DNA of 58,469 nt. Origin: Eubacterium sp. GTDB lineage: Bacteria; Bacillota; Clostridia; Oscillospirales; Acutalibacteraceae. A program made the translations under genes and the position numbers. Under the pieces are notes generated by a model. The model was not told the DNA's origin. It saw only the letters and a program-made list of their open reading frames with translations, and searched no databases. Below are positions 1 through 11,512 of the stretch, piece by piece. The stretch is taken from assembly GCA_017450645.1 (NCBI GenBank), contig JAFSTE010000001.1:1-58469 (forward strand), given 5' to 3'. The stretch's first letter is position 1; the number at the start of each line of letters is the position of its first letter.

Positions 1-154
1 AGCAGTTTAAATCGTCTGATTTTGTTCAGATTGGTGATTATAAAATTGTTCGCATACTCGCGTATTCGGGCGATTTTTAATCGCCAAGGTGGGCGAAAGC
101 GGACGATTTAAACCTTGTTATCCTTTAGTACAGGTGGGCAAGCTCTCCCGTTTT
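1..154. other. Intergenic region with nested inverted repeats
   Basis: No gene is visible here. A 14-base inverted repeat (5-18, GTTTAAATCGTCTG; complement at about 100-113) encloses a small hairpin (about 68-84, GGCGATT-TTT-AATCGCC). It lies just beyond the stop of the minus-strand cyclophilin gene and could end that transcript or be a small mobile repeat. The left flank is cut by the window edge, so its full extent is unknown. Confidence 0.4.
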
Positions 155-739
155 TTATTCGTTTACTTCGATTGTTTCGATTACTACGTCGTAAATCGGC
201 TTGTCGTTTGCGCCGACTGCAACCGCGGCGATGTCCTCAAGAACATCCTTGCCCTCGATTATCTGACCGAATACGGTGTGGTGAAAGTCGAGCCACGGCG
301 TGCCGCCGACAGCCTTGTAATTATCTATGCACTCTCTCGGGTAACCCTTGTCGGTCAGCTGCTCCATCTGCTCGAGCATTGTTGCCGGCGCTGACTTTGC
401 CTGAACGATAAAGAACTGAGAGCCGTTGGTTGACGGACCGCTGTTTGCCATCGAAAGCGCACCGTAGTAATTTCTCGCGTCGATTGCAAATTCGTCCTCA
501 AACGGTACGCCCCAGATTGACTTGCCACCCGTTCCGTTGCCGTTCGGGTCGCCGCCCTGAATCATAAAGTCCTTGATAATTCTGTGGAAAATAAGTCCGT
601 CGTAGTATCCGTTTTTTGCGTGTGTAGTAAAGTTTTCAACAGCCTTCGGCGCAACCTCGGGGAACAGTACGAATACCATATCGCCTCTGTTTGTCTTAAT
701 CGTAGCCTTAATGCCGTCCTTCATTTCAAGTTGATTCAT
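155..739 (-). CDS. Peptidylprolyl isomerase, cyclophilin type
   Basis: A 194-residue cyclophilin that catalyses cis-trans isomerisation of prolyl bonds. The core motifs are in order: FHR at residues 51-53 with the catalytic Arg, QGGD at 61-64, and GSQFFI at about 106-111. The Trp/His-containing segment near [13 protein letters not shown] follows a short insertion typical of the divergent bacterial type. No signal peptide is visible, so it is predicted cytoplasmic. Its start overlaps the stop of the upstream GH2 gene by four bases, so it is the last gene of a translationally coupled minus-strand operon. Confidence 0.93.
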   Translation of the reverse strand: MNQLEMKDGIKATIKTNRGDMVFVLFPEVAPKAVENFTTHAKNGYYDGLIFHRIIKDFMIQGGDPNGNGTGGKSIWGVPFEDEFAIDARNYYGALSMANSGPSTNGSQFFIVQAKSAPATMLEQMEQLTDKGYPRECIDNYKAVGGTPWLDFHHTVFGQIIEGKDVLEDIAAVAVGANDKPIYDVVIETIEVNE

Positions 740-2433
740 AGTTTTACCCTCTCGTTTATATTTTTAATTGTTTCTTCGTCTATCTTTATAATCTCTCTGT
801 CGTAGGTGAGTATGCCGTTTAGCTCGTCCTCAACATCGGTTACCTGCGTGTAAACTGTTGCGCTGAGCCCCGAAGGTATCTGCGGGATTATCACCTTGTC
901 AAAGAGCTTTTTGTACGCCTTTGTAAGCGTGCTTCGGTTTTTATATATCTTGTAGCCGAACATCTTGTCGTTAAAGGTGTGACCGTCAATCCTTGTCGAC
1001 AGCCCGCCGAACTCCGAAAGCACATACGCTCTGTCGCCGCGCTTAACCTTAATCGGCGTAAAGTAGATGTGCTTTGAAATAACATCGGATATGCCCATAT
1101 CGTGCCAGCCCGAAGCGGAGTCAACAAGCCTTGTTTTGTCGTGGTCTTTGATATATCTGTACGCCTTTGCGCTGTCAAACTGACCCCAGCCCTCGTTAAA
1201 CGGCACCCACATCGCGATACAAGGGCAGTTGTAAAGAGCGCCGAGCATCTCGTCAAGCTCCCTGTAGTAAAGCTTCATAGCCTTTTCGCTTGTGCGGTGA
1301 AAGCTTTTTGGCTTTCTGTCGTTAATTTTAACGCCGATAAACGGAAGCACGCTGACTTCAAGCCCGTACTTACCGCCGCCGTTTATCATATCCTGCCAAA
1401 CGATAATACCGTTTTTGTCGCAGTAGTGGTACCATAGCAGCGGCTCGATTTTTATGTGCTTTCTGAGCATATTAAAGCCGAGTCGTTTTACCGTCTTAAC
1501 ATCGTACTCCATAGCTTCGTTTGACGGCGGAGTAAGGTATCCGTCGGGGTAGTAGCCCTGGTCAAGCAGACCGTTTTGAAAGTACGGCTTGTTGTTTAAA
1601 AACAGCCTTAAAACACCGTCGTCGTCCGTTCCTGTCGAGAACTTACGCATACCGAAATACGACTTGACTCTGTCCTTTTTGTAGGTGAATTCAACATCAT
1701 ATAAATGCGGACATTCGGGCGACCACGCCGTAAAATCGGGCAGCTCGATTGTGCACTCGTTAGTGTCTGCGATTAAGCTGTCGCCGTCGTAAATCTTAAT
1801 GTTAACGCCCTGCGTGTCATTAAAATCGAAATGCACCTGCTCTTTGTCAAAATCGGGCGTTATGCGTACGCTTTTAATATATTCCTCGGGTACACTTTCG
1901 AGCCAGACGCTCTGCCATATACCGCTTTGCGGCGAGTACCATATACCGCCGCGCTTTGTGCGCTGCTTGCCGCGCGAAAACTCGTTGTCCTCGCAGTAGT
2001 CCTCACATATAACATTAACGGTGTTCTCGCCGTCGCGGATATAGTCTGTAATCTCGAACTCAAACGGCGTGTAGCCGCCCTCGTGATAAAACGCCTGACT
2101 GCCGTTAATGAGCACCTTTGCGGTCTGGTCAGCAGCACCGATATGCATAATAACCCTGCCTTTGTTAAAGCCGTCGGGCAGTGTGAACGCTCTTTCGTAA
2201 ACCAGCTTTTCGCCTTTGTTCAGCGTTTTGCCGACGCCCGATAAAGGTGTTTCGGGCGAGTAGGGGACTACTATTTCGTATTCGTAATTATCGGTAATAA
2301 TTTCGCCCGCGCAGAAGTTCAGCTTCCATATTCCGTTTAACGAAAGGTAGCTGTCACGCACAAACTGCGGGCGCGGATATTCGGGCAGCGGATGCTCTTT
2401 ATCGAGCGCCTTGCCCCAGCTTGTTAATAGCAT
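736..2433 (-). CDS. Glycoside hydrolase family 2 protein
   Basis: A 565-residue GH2 enzyme of the beta-galactosidase/beta-glucuronidase/beta-mannosidase clan. It has an N-terminal jelly-roll sugar-binding domain (about 20-160), an immunoglobulin-like domain (about 165-265) and a TIM barrel. The acid/base Glu is in the Asn-Glu pair of VPFNEGWGQ (about 413) and the likely nucleophile is the Glu of LSEFGG (about 474). There is no signal peptide, so the substrate is probably an imported oligosaccharide or glycoside; its identity cannot be read from the sequence. It overlaps the ABC exporter stop by one base and the cyclophilin start by four, so all are co-translated. Confidence 0.9.
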   Translation of the reverse strand: MLLTSWGKALDKEHPLPEYPRPQFVRDSYLSLNGIWKLNFCAGEIITDNYEYEIVVPYSPETPLSGVGKTLNKGEKLVYERAFTLPDGFNKGRVIMHIGAADQTAKVLINGSQAFYHEGGYTPFEFEITDYIRDGENTVNVICEDYCEDNEFSRGKQRTKRGGIWYSPQSGIWQSVWLESVPEEYIKSVRITPDFDKEQVHFDFNDTQGVNIKIYDGDSLIADTNECTIELPDFTAWSPECPHLYDVEFTYKKDRVKSYFGMRKFSTGTDDDGVLRLFLNNKPYFQNGLLDQGYYPDGYLTPPSNEAMEYDVKTVKRLGFNMLRKHIKIEPLLWYHYCDKNGIIVWQDMINGGGKYGLEVSVLPFIGVKINDRKPKSFHRTSEKAMKLYYRELDEMLGALYNCPCIAMWVPFNEGWGQFDSAKAYRYIKDHDKTRLVDSASGWHDMGISDVISKHIYFTPIKVKRGDRAYVLSEFGGLSTRIDGHTFNDKMFGYKIYKNRSTLTKAYKKLFDKVIIPQIPSGLSATVYTQVTDVEDELNGILTYDREIIKIDEETIKNINERVKL

Positions 2434-4136
2434 TATTCTCCCTCGGTTACAATCTTAGAGTCGATAATCTGTACTGTTTTATTGCATATATCGAGCGCCG
2501 CCTTTTTGTGCGACACGATAATACAGGTCTTTGTATCAAGCGCCTTGAGGTTTTCAAGGAACTGCTTTTCCGTTTCCTCGTCAAGCGCGGAGGTCGCTTC
2601 GTCGAGCAGCATAACCGGCGCGTTTGAGAGTAACGAGCGCGCTATTGCAAGCCTTTGCAGCTGACCCTCCGACAGACCTACGCCGCGCTCGCCGATAACT
2701 GTTTCGATACCGTCGGGCAGCGTCGAGATAAACTCGTCGGCGCACGAAATGCGTATAGCCTCGTCTATTTCCTCGTCTGTTGCATACGAATTAATAAAGG
2801 TCAGGTTTTCTCTTATTGTACCCGACAGTATAAAGTTACCCTGCGGTACATACGAGAACATACGCCTTGTGTTAAAGTCTACTGGCATATTTACGCCGTC
2901 AAGCTCAAGATTAATTGAGCCGTCGTCGACCTTAAACACGCCGAGCAGCAGTTTTAACAGCGTGCTCTTTCCGATACCCGAGATACCCATAATCGCCACA
3001 AAGTCGCCCTTGTTGACCTTAAGCGAGGTGGAGTCGAGTATAACATCTCTGTCGTAGCTGAACGAAATACTATCAAAATTAATGCATTTTAAATCCTTGT
3101 ATGCTTCCTCAACATCAAGCTCGCCCTCGTTTTCTATAAACTCGTCGGGCAGCTCGTCGAGCTCCATAAGCCTCTCCGCAGAAGCAAGCAGCGTAAAGTA
3201 CCTCGGCATAACCGACGACAGCGACGCAAACGGCGACTGAATCTGGTTTACGAGCTGAAGCATAGCCGTTACATCACCGTAGGTCATACCGTGAATAAGC
3301 CTGTACGCGCCGAAGCCTACCGCAAAAACAAAGCCGAAGTTGAACACGAGGTTAACGCCTGCGTTTGCAAAAATAGAGAAAAATCTGCGCTTCATCTTTG
3401 ACTTATAGTTAACCGCCTGAAGCTCGTTTGCCGTATCTTCAATCTTTTCTTCAACAACAAAGCTCTTTACAACGAGCAGGCTTGTAAGCGCTTCCTGAAT
3501 AAACGAACGCGTTTTGCCCTCGGTTTCCTGAACCTCTTTGTGCAGGCGCTTGATAGTCCGCCTGAAAAAGTGGGTACAAAGGAATACGCCTATACCGCCT
3601 ACAAGGAATACAACCGCGAATATTTTATCTATAAATACAAGGTAAATAAACGCGCTTATAAGCTTAACAACAAAGTACACCACATTCGGCAGTATCGTTG
3701 TAAAGCCGTCGGCGATAACCGTAACGTCGTTAAACATACGGTTTTGCAGCTCGCCGGTGTGGTACTTGCTGACAGCGGCATAATCCTTGCGGTTAATCGT
3801 TTCGAGCGTGTGCTGCTTTAGTATCCACTCAAGCCTGCACCTGCAGCGCTCGGTAGTGCTGCGGTCGATAACCTGAATAATAAGCTGGAACACAACGACC
3901 GCCATAAAGCAGCCTGCGTGGTACAACACCTTTTCAAACGATTTGTCTATAGTTGCGGCGTTGATAATCGCCTTAGAATATTTAGCGAAGGATACGGTTA
4001 CAATAGCCGATATCGTCTCCGCGATAATCAGCACGATAACCTTAAAACGCTGACTCTTGCAGATTTCGTAAATCCACTTAAGCGTTACGATATCGCTTTT
4101 TGAAAATCTCTTTTTTCTAACTTCGTTTTCCGTCAC
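2433..4136 (-). CDS. ABC exporter half-transporter (fused permease and ATPase)
   Basis: A 567-residue half-transporter with a six-helix membrane domain (about 30-330) followed by a nucleotide-binding domain. Walker A is GISGIGKST (about 389), the signature reads LSEGQ rather than LSGGQ (about 487), and Walker B with the catalytic Glu is MLLDEATSALD (about 510); the H-loop His is in IIVSHKK. It should act as a homodimer exporting a lipid, peptide or drug. There is no N-terminal C39 peptidase domain. It sits between an S24/S26-type peptidase gene (four-base overlap) and the GH2 gene, a context that permits but does not prove a peptide-processing role. Confidence 0.9.
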   Translation of the reverse strand: MTENEVRKKRFSKSDIVTLKWIYEICKSQRFKVIVLIIAETISAIVTVSFAKYSKAIINAATIDKSFEKVLYHAGCFMAVVVFQLIIQVIDRSTTERCRCRLEWILKQHTLETINRKDYAAVSKYHTGELQNRMFNDVTVIADGFTTILPNVVYFVVKLISAFIYLVFIDKIFAVVFLVGGIGVFLCTHFFRRTIKRLHKEVQETEGKTRSFIQEALTSLLVVKSFVVEEKIEDTANELQAVNYKSKMKRRFFSIFANAGVNLVFNFGFVFAVGFGAYRLIHGMTYGDVTAMLQLVNQIQSPFASLSSVMPRYFTLLASAERLMELDELPDEFIENEGELDVEEAYKDLKCINFDSISFSYDRDVILDSTSLKVNKGDFVAIMGISGIGKSTLLKLLLGVFKVDDGSINLELDGVNMPVDFNTRRMFSYVPQGNFILSGTIRENLTFINSYATDEEIDEAIRISCADEFISTLPDGIETVIGERGVGLSEGQLQRLAIARSLLSNAPVMLLDEATSALDEETEKQFLENLKALDTKTCIIVSHKKAALDICNKTVQIIDSKIVTEGE

Positions 4137-4612
4137 TTATTTTTCCACCTTAAAACTTTTCTTTTAATTACGCCGAACGCCCACCTCGGTATGTGAAACG
4201 CCCTTCTTGTGTAGATTACAAGCGGTCTGAACGGTCTGAGCGCAACCCATACTCTTGAATAGAGCTTGTAGCCCTTCGAGTTTTCGCAGTCTACATAGTG
4301 CTTGCCGTTTTTGTAGAAGCCTACCAGCTTTCCGCAAATCATATCGTCCGTAACATACTCTTTTTTTAGCAGGTTGTCGCCGACAATAATATAGTGGTCG
4401 TCGTGCACCTCGATTACGCGGTGCATTATGTATTTTCCGTAGCTTGTTACATAAAGCGCTACGTCGTACTTTTTAAGCCTGTCCTCGTTTTTTACAACTA
4501 TAATAGTGTCCTTGCCCTGATGCAGCAGGGGAAGCATAGATGTACCCGAGGTCAGACCTGTGTATTTTCCGTATTTATCAATGATTTCTTTAATAGAAGA
4601 TAATTCGGGCAT
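4133..4612 (-). CDS. S24/S26-family signal-peptidase-like protein
   Basis: A 159-residue serine-peptidase-like protein. The nucleophile motif is SGTSMLPLL (about 22-30), matching the SxMxP box of signal peptidases. The second conserved block reads YIMHRVIEV and the third IIVGDN. Having His where the bacterial Ser/Lys enzymes have Lys resembles the SipW/ER-type Ser/His subgroup. No clear N-terminal membrane anchor is visible; the C-terminus is basic with a moderately hydrophobic stretch. It is the first gene of the minus-strand operon, so it may process something moved by the adjacent ABC exporter (inference). Confidence 0.75.
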   Translation of the reverse strand: MPELSSIKEIIDKYGKYTGLTSGTSMLPLLHQGKDTIIVVKNEDRLKKYDVALYVTSYGKYIMHRVIEVHDDHYIIVGDNLLKKEYVTDDMICGKLVGFYKNGKHYVDCENSKGYKLYSRVWVALRPFRPLVIYTRRAFHIPRWAFGVIKRKVLRWKNK

Positions 4613-4731
4613 ATTGCACTCCTAATATGGTAATAATACTTAATTATAACATAAAATAAACATTTTTCAATATTAATTAATTACGGTATGCATATTTTAG
4701 CACATAAATTAAAAATATTTTGTTAACGCTA

Positions 4732-4759
4732 TTGACAAATGGAAATTTCTTGCTACAAT
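4732..4759 (+). promoter_or_regulatory. SigA-type promoter of groESL
   Basis: TTGACA at 4732-4737 and TACAAT at 4754-4759 with a 16-base spacer; TGC in front of the -10 gives an extended -10 character. It lies immediately upstream of the CIRCE operator. Confidence 0.88.
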
Positions 4760-4764
4760 ATATA

Positions 4765-4791
4765 TTAGCACTCGGATAAACAGAGTGCTAA
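4765..4791 (+). promoter_or_regulatory. CIRCE operator (HrcA binding site)
   Basis: A perfect match to CIRCE: TTAGCACTC (4765-4773), nine-base spacer, GAGTGCTAA (4783-4791). In Firmicutes this inverted repeat is bound by the heat-shock repressor HrcA, which relieves repression when GroEL is occupied. It overlaps the expected transcription start of groESL. Confidence 0.97.
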
Positions 4792-4823
4792 TTCAAACAA
4801 ATATTATTTAAGAGGTGATATAA

Positions 4824-5096
4824 ATGACTATTAAACCACTTGCAGACAGAGTGCTTTTAAAGGCGCTTGAAGCAGAGGAAACAACCGCAAGCGGACTTAT
4901 ACTTGCCGCTTCCGCACAGGAAAAGCCCGAGATGAGCGAGGTCGTTGCGGTAGGTCCCGGTACTGACGAGAATCCTATGACCGTCAGCGTGGGCGATAAG
5001 GTGATTATCAGTAAGTATTCGGGCACTCAGGTTAAATTAGAGGGCGTTGAGTACACAATCAGCGAGGTTAAGGATATTCTTGCAATCGTAGAATAA
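4824..5096 (+). CDS. groES: Co-chaperonin GroES
   Basis: A 90-residue GroES of usual length. It starts with the typical IKPLADRVLLK beta strand, has the mobile-loop region (about 16-32, TTASGLILAASAQEKP) and ends with VKDILAIVE. It forms the heptameric lid of GroEL in the cytoplasm. AGAGGTG lies nine bases before the ATG. It is first in a two-gene operon behind a CIRCE-controlled promoter. Confidence 0.97.
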   Translation: MTIKPLADRVLLKALEAEETTASGLILAASAQEKPEMSEVVAVGPGTDENPMTVSVGDKVIISKYSGTQVKLEGVEYTISEVKDILAIVE

Positions 5097-6826
<1,730 letters not shown>

Positions 6827-6833
6827 AAAAATC

Positions 6834-6861
6834 AAACCCGCGAGAGCGGGTTTATTTTTTT
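6834..6861 (+). terminator. Rho-independent terminator of groESL
   Basis: Stem AAACCCGC (6834-6841), loop GAGA, stem GCGGGTTT (6846-6853), followed by ATTTTTTT. It starts eight bases after the groEL stop. Confidence 0.93.
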
Positions 6862-6865
6862 AGGC

Positions 6866-6920
6866 TTCAAGCTATGAGCTTCGAGCTATGAGCTTAAGGG
6901 TGGACTCCGTCCACACCTTA
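6866..6920 (+). repeat. Short repeat cluster after groEL
   Basis: Two copies of GAGCTATGAGCTT-like sequence (about 6869-6896) are followed by the hairpin GGTGGAC-TCC-GTCCACACC (6899-6917). The hairpin matches the one at 5131-5149 with a compensated base pair. AAGCTATAAGCTA-type repeats also occur near 49910-49940. Confidence 0.55.
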
Positions 6921-7043
6921 TAAAAAGTAAGAAAAATATTAAAAATTTGTTATATCTATTGCTTTTTTGGCATATTTAGTTTATAAATAAAGAGCAATAA
7001 ATAAAAGAAATATTTCTATTTTTTACGAAAGGAGAGTGCTTAA

Positions 7044-8120
7044 ATGTCTGAAATTGTTGACGAATTCAAGGAACAGTCAAAAAATTTTTTTCACGGCTTT
7101 ATCAGGATTTTGCCGTTTTTTCTGGCGTTTATCATCATACTCGAAGCGCTCTCTTTAACCGCTTTTTCAAAAGCGCAGACCTCGGATTATAAAAACGAGT
7201 TGTCTAAGGCGTATTCGTTTATGCTCGAAAAAGAAAACTCTATTCAGGTAGTGACTATCGGCAACAGCGATTTGTATTCGGCGTTTGTTCCCGCAACGCT
7301 CTGGGACGAATACGGTTATACAAGCTCCGTTATTTCCTCGCCGCATCAGTCGCCGCTGCAGTCGTTTGATATGATGGAAACCTTTTACGAGGGTCAGTCG
7401 CCCGAGGTTGTTATAATAGAAACCGATATGCTCTACGACAGCGCGCCAAAGGGCGGCAGCGCAGTAATGGCTGCAAATCCGCTTAACACGCTGTTTGACT
7501 ACCTCAATCCCGACGATTTTGAACAGCTTTTCAGGAATCAGTTTTCCGTATTTACTTACCACGACAGGTGGAAGCAGTACGGCAAAAAGGCGGGCAAGCC
7601 CGAAACGCCCAACTCCCACGGCTATAAGTATTCGGGAAGAATTAACGAGGTTATTATCGACGATTATATGGAACCGACCGACGAGTACGAAATGATAACC
7701 AAGGTAAACGAGGATAACACTAAGCGCCTTGTTAAGTTCTGCAGGGACAGGGGAGCGCAGGTTTTCTTCGTCGAAATGCCGTCAATCACCTCCTGGAATT
7801 CCTATAGGCACAACGCGGTTGCAGACTTTGCAAAAAGTATAAATGTTGATTTCCTCGACCTTAACCTGCTCACAAAGGATATGGGGCTTAATCTTGAACA
7901 GTCGTTCAGGGATGTGGGTAACCACCTTAACTATAACGGCGCGGTAGTTACAACTCAGTATCTCGGTAAATATATTGCCGAAAACTATAATCTTGAGAAC
8001 AGACACCACAACCCCGACTATAAATACTGGCAAAAAACCATTAACGCTTTCTATAAGGAAATCAAAAAGGAAAACAAAAAAGAGCTTAAGCAAAAGGGCA
8101 ACTATATCGAGCTTGCCTGA
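7044..8120 (+). CDS. DltD-like SGNH-fold membrane protein
   Basis: A 358-residue protein with one N-terminal membrane segment (about 20-45) and an extracellular SGNH-hydrolase-like domain. Block I is TIGNSDLYS (about 70-78), with Ser as the expected nucleophile. The C-terminal DxxH-type block is DVGNHLNYNG (about 290-299). This matches DltD, which works with DltB in D-alanyl transfer to teichoic acids outside the membrane. It is 12 bases upstream of the dltA homologue and leads the operon, whereas in many Bacilli dltD is last. The name rests on context plus SGNH motifs. Confidence 0.78.
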   Translation: MSEIVDEFKEQSKNFFHGFIRILPFFLAFIIILEALSLTAFSKAQTSDYKNELSKAYSFMLEKENSIQVVTIGNSDLYSAFVPATLWDEYGYTSSVISSPHQSPLQSFDMMETFYEGQSPEVVIIETDMLYDSAPKGGSAVMAANPLNTLFDYLNPDDFEQLFRNQFSVFTYHDRWKQYGKKAGKPETPNSHGYKYSGRINEVIIDDYMEPTDEYEMITKVNEDNTKRLVKFCRDRGAQVFFVEMPSITSWNSYRHNAVADFAKSINVDFLDLNLLTKDMGLNLEQSFRDVGNHLNYNGAVVTTQYLGKYIAENYNLENRHHNPDYKYWQKTINAFYKEIKKENKKELKQKGNYIELA

Positions 8121-8132
8121 AAGGAGTTTTGT

Positions 8133-9641
8133 TTGAAAAACATACTTGAATTTTTAGAAAACGACGCTAAGCTTTATCCCGATAAGGTTGCTTTTAAGGA
8201 TAACGAGTCGTTTCTTACATATTCAGAAGCGCTTGATTTTTCTAAGCGTATCGGCACAATGCTGTCAAAGCTCGGCAAAAGGAACGCCCCTGTCGCTGTG
8301 TATCTCGACAAAAAGGCGAGTACCCTTGCGGCGATTTTCGGCGTTACCTACAGCGGCAATTTTTACGCTGTTATAGACAGCGAGATGCCGCCCGACAGAA
8401 TAGCAAGGATTTTTGAAACCCTGAACCCCGTTGCAATTCTTACCGACGACGAGCATCTTGAAAACGCTAAGCTCCTCGGCGTAGATAATATCTTTACGCT
8501 TGAAGAGGGCAGGGCGTGCGGGATTGACGAAAACGCGCTTTCGCTAATTCGCGAGAGACAGATTGACACCGACCCGCTTTACGCGCTCTACACCTCGGGC
8601 TCAACAGGTATGCCTAAGGGCGCAGTGCTGACGCATAAAAATGTTATCGCGTACAGCGAGTGGACGGTTGATACCTTTGGTTTTGACAGTAATACCGTTT
8701 TCGGTAATCAGACGCCGTTTTACTTTTCTATGTCGGTAACGGACATATTCTCGACTCTCAGGGCGGGCTGTACGCTTGTAATCGTGCCAAAGAGCTATTT
8801 CTCATTCCCGATGATGCTCGTAGAATACCTTAATCAAAACAAGGTTAACACTATCTACTGGGTGCCCAGTGCGCTTAGTATCGTCGCAAACCTCAAGCTA
8901 TTTGATTTGGCAAAACCCGAGTATCTTAAAATGGTGCTTTTTGCGGGCGAGGTTATGCCTACAAAACAGCTTAATTACTGGATTAATTCGCTCGATAAAA
9001 ATATACTTTACGCGAACCTCTGCGGTCCTACCGAAACGACCGACATATGCACATATTATGTTGTTGACAGAGAGATTTCGGACGACGAGCCGCTGCCTAT
9101 AGGTAAGCACTGCAATAACTGCGATGTGTTTATCCTTAAGGACGACGGCACCGAGGCTGAGGTTAACGAGGAGGGCGAACTTTATGTAAGGGGCTCCTTC
9201 CTCGCTCAGGGTTATTATAATAACCCCGAAAAAACCGCCGAAGCGTTTGTCCAAAATCCGCTTAATACCGCCTATCCCGAAAAGGTTTACAAGACGGGCG
9301 ACCTCGTTAAAATGAACGGGCGCGGCGAGATTATGTACATCTGCCGTAAGGACTATCAGATTAAGCATATGGGCTACAGAATTGAGCTTGGCGAGATTGA
9401 AACCGCCGCAAGCGCGTGTACGGGTATGCAGGAGTGCGTGTGCGTATTTGATGACGATGCGGATAAAATAATCCTCGTTTACAGCGCTAAAAAAACAAGC
9501 GAGGAGCAGATTATGGAGGAGCTTTCCACAAGGCTCACGAATTATCTTATGCCTAACAGACTCGTTAAAATGCGTACCCTGCCGCATAACCAAAACGGCA
9601 AAATCGACCGTAAAAAAATAAAAGCGGAAGTTATCGAATAA
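8133..9641 (+). CDS. dltA: D-alanine--carrier protein ligase (DltA-like)
   Basis: A 502-residue adenylate-forming enzyme. The P-loop motif YTSGSTGMPKGAV is at about 150-162, the acid-rich CGPTETTD block at about 297-304, the YKTGD motif at about 388 and the C-terminal Lys region QNGKIDRK near the end. It activates D-alanine with ATP and loads it on the carrier protein encoded next door. The start is a TTG at 8133 with AAGGAG about seven bases upstream; no better ATG exists nearby. Confidence 0.9.
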   Translation: MKNILEFLENDAKLYPDKVAFKDNESFLTYSEALDFSKRIGTMLSKLGKRNAPVAVYLDKKASTLAAIFGVTYSGNFYAVIDSEMPPDRIARIFETLNPVAILTDDEHLENAKLLGVDNIFTLEEGRACGIDENALSLIRERQIDTDPLYALYTSGSTGMPKGAVLTHKNVIAYSEWTVDTFGFDSNTVFGNQTPFYFSMSVTDIFSTLRAGCTLVIVPKSYFSFPMMLVEYLNQNKVNTIYWVPSALSIVANLKLFDLAKPEYLKMVLFAGEVMPTKQLNYWINSLDKNILYANLCGPTETTDICTYYVVDREISDDEPLPIGKHCNNCDVFILKDDGTEAEVNEEGELYVRGSFLAQGYYNNPEKTAEAFVQNPLNTAYPEKVYKTGDLVKMNGRGEIMYICRKDYQIKHMGYRIELGEIETAASACTGMQECVCVFDDDADKIILVYSAKKTSEEQIMEELSTRLTNYLMPNRLVKMRTLPHNQNGKIDRKKIKAEVIE

Positions 9642-9674
9642 ACATTTAATAATTATTTCCATAAGGAGAGTTTT

Positions 9675-9905
9675 ATGCAGACAATTATTGACATTATTAA
9701 GGAGATTAAGCCCGGTGTTGCTATCGACGAAAACACCAGACTTCTTGACGAAAAAATCATCGACTCGCTTGCGATGGTATCGCTTGTTGCAGAGCTTGGC
9801 GACGAGTTTGATGTTGACATCACCGCGCGCGATATTCTCCCCGAAAATTTTGAAACAGTAAAGGCTATCAAGGCAATGATTGAAAGACTCGAGGACGAGG
9901 ACTAA
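9675..9905 (+). CDS. dltC: D-alanyl carrier protein (DltC-like)
   Basis: A 76-residue acyl-carrier-type protein. The phosphopantetheine-attachment Ser lies in IDSLAMVSLV (about 30-39), inside an acidic four-helix fold. It accepts D-alanine from DltA and presents it to DltB at the membrane. AAGGAGAG precedes the ATG. The dltB homologue starts three bases after its stop. Confidence 0.9.
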   Translation: MQTIIDIIKEIKPGVAIDENTRLLDEKIIDSLAMVSLVAELGDEFDVDITARDILPENFETVKAIKAMIERLEDED

Positions 9906-9908
9906 CGG

Positions 9909-11486
9909 ATGATTAGCTATACCTCCTTTGCATTTTTCGTTTTATATTTTGGTATAACTTATATAGTCTATACCCTCGCTCCGCAAAAGGCAAAGTGGTG
10001 TGTGCTGCTTCTCGGCTCGTATGTTTTTTACTTCGTTTCCGCAAGGGGAATGATAATCTCGCTTATTCTCGCAACCCTGATTGTATGGGGCGCGGGAATG
10101 TGGATTTCTAAACTTGACGAAACCTTTAAATCTAAGCGCAAGGGGCTTGAGAGGGAAGAGAAAAAGAAGCTTAAAGCACAGTATTCCAAGTATAAATCTC
10201 GGGTGCTGGCGCTCGGCGTTATATTAACGCTGTCAATTCTTATTATCTGTAAATACACAAACTTCTTTATCGATACGGCTAATACGCTGTTTAAACTCGA
10301 TATGGAAGGGCTTGATATCGCTCAGCCGCTTGGTATTTCGTTTTTTACTCTTCAGGCAATCAGCTATCTTGCCGATGTTCATTCGGGCAAGTATGAGGCG
10401 CAGAAAAATCCGCTTCGCGTAGCGCTTTATCTCGCGTTTATGCTGACTATTGTCGAAGGTCCGTTTGCAAGATACGACCAGCTTGGCACACAGCTTCAGG
10501 AGTGCAAAAAATTTAATACAAAAGATTTTGTGCGCGGCGCGCAGCGCGTTGTGTGGGGCTTGTTCAAAAAGGTCGTTATCGCCGACAGAGCGTTCGAGTT
10601 TGTAAACTCCGTATTTGATAACGACTATAAGTACAGCGGCGTTGTAGTTGCAGCGGCAGTGCTGTTCTATACGCTCCAGCTTTATTGCGAGTTCTCGGGT
10701 GTAATGGATGTAATGTGCGGTCTCGGCGAAATGATGGGACTCGAACTTCCCGAAAACTTTGAGCGTCCGTTCTTTGCAAAAAGCATTAACGAGTTCTGGC
10801 AGCGTTGGCATATCACGCTCGGCTCGTGGCTCAGGGATTACATATTCTATCCCATCTCGTTTTCAAAGGGCTTTATGAACGCGTCGAAAAAGGCGAGAGC
10901 TAAGTTCTCGCCGTATTACGCGAATCTTATTCCTACGTCGGTTGCGCTGTTTTTCGTGTGGTTTACTAACGGCTTTTGGCACGGCGCAGGCTGGAAGTAC
11001 ATAGTCTACGGACTCTATTACTATGTGCTTATGATGGTCGGTATGTTCCTCGAGCCGCTGTTTAAAAAGCTTTGCGGCGCGCTTCATATTAACAGAGAAT
11101 CAAACGCGTTTAAGCTTTTCCAGATGCTGAGGACCTTTGTTATCGTTAATATAGGTATGCTGATTTTCAGAGCGGATACCCTGTCGCAGGCGGTAAGAAT
11201 GGGTGTGTCGATAGTCGCTAATCCTAATATTAAAGCGATTATGCCGGGCTCAGGTAACGGACTCGGACTTGATTTGTACGACTACGCAATTCTTTTGGTC
11301 GGAACAGTAATTGTGTTTGTTGCCGGCGTTGTTCGTGAAAGGGATATAGATATCCGTACAAAGGTTTTAAATATGCCGTATATTGTGCAGTTTGTAATTT
11401 ATATGCTCTCGCTGCTTGTTATCGTAATTTTCGGTGCGTACGGCGAAGGATACGGCGTAGTTGACCTTATTTACGCGAACTTCTAA
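9909..11486 (+). CDS. dltB: MBOAT-family D-alanyl transfer protein (DltB-like)
   Basis: A 525-residue polytopic membrane-bound O-acyltransferase with about ten or more hydrophobic segments. The MBOAT signature FWQRWHITLGSWLRDYIFYP (about 297-316) and the invariant His of NGFWHGAGW (about 358) are present. It is predicted to take D-alanine from DltC across the membrane, with DltD acting outside. A charged cytoplasmic loop (SKRKGLEREEKKKLKAQYSK, about 74-93) is a distinctive insertion. It is last in the dltD-A-C-B operon. Confidence 0.9.
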   Translation: MISYTSFAFFVLYFGITYIVYTLAPQKAKWCVLLLGSYVFYFVSARGMIISLILATLIVWGAGMWISKLDETFKSKRKGLEREEKKKLKAQYSKYKSRVLALGVILTLSILIICKYTNFFIDTANTLFKLDMEGLDIAQPLGISFFTLQAISYLADVHSGKYEAQKNPLRVALYLAFMLTIVEGPFARYDQLGTQLQECKKFNTKDFVRGAQRVVWGLFKKVVIADRAFEFVNSVFDNDYKYSGVVVAAAVLFYTLQLYCEFSGVMDVMCGLGEMMGLELPENFERPFFAKSINEFWQRWHITLGSWLRDYIFYPISFSKGFMNASKKARAKFSPYYANLIPTSVALFFVWFTNGFWHGAGWKYIVYGLYYYVLMMVGMFLEPLFKKLCGALHINRESNAFKLFQMLRTFVIVNIGMLIFRADTLSQAVRMGVSIVANPNIKAIMPGSGNGLGLDLYDYAILLVGTVIVFVAGVVRERDIDIRTKVLNMPYIVQFVIYMLSLLVIVIFGAYGEGYGVVDLIYANF

Positions 11487-11512
11487 ATTAGCAAAAAATT
11501 TCAAAAAAAGTG

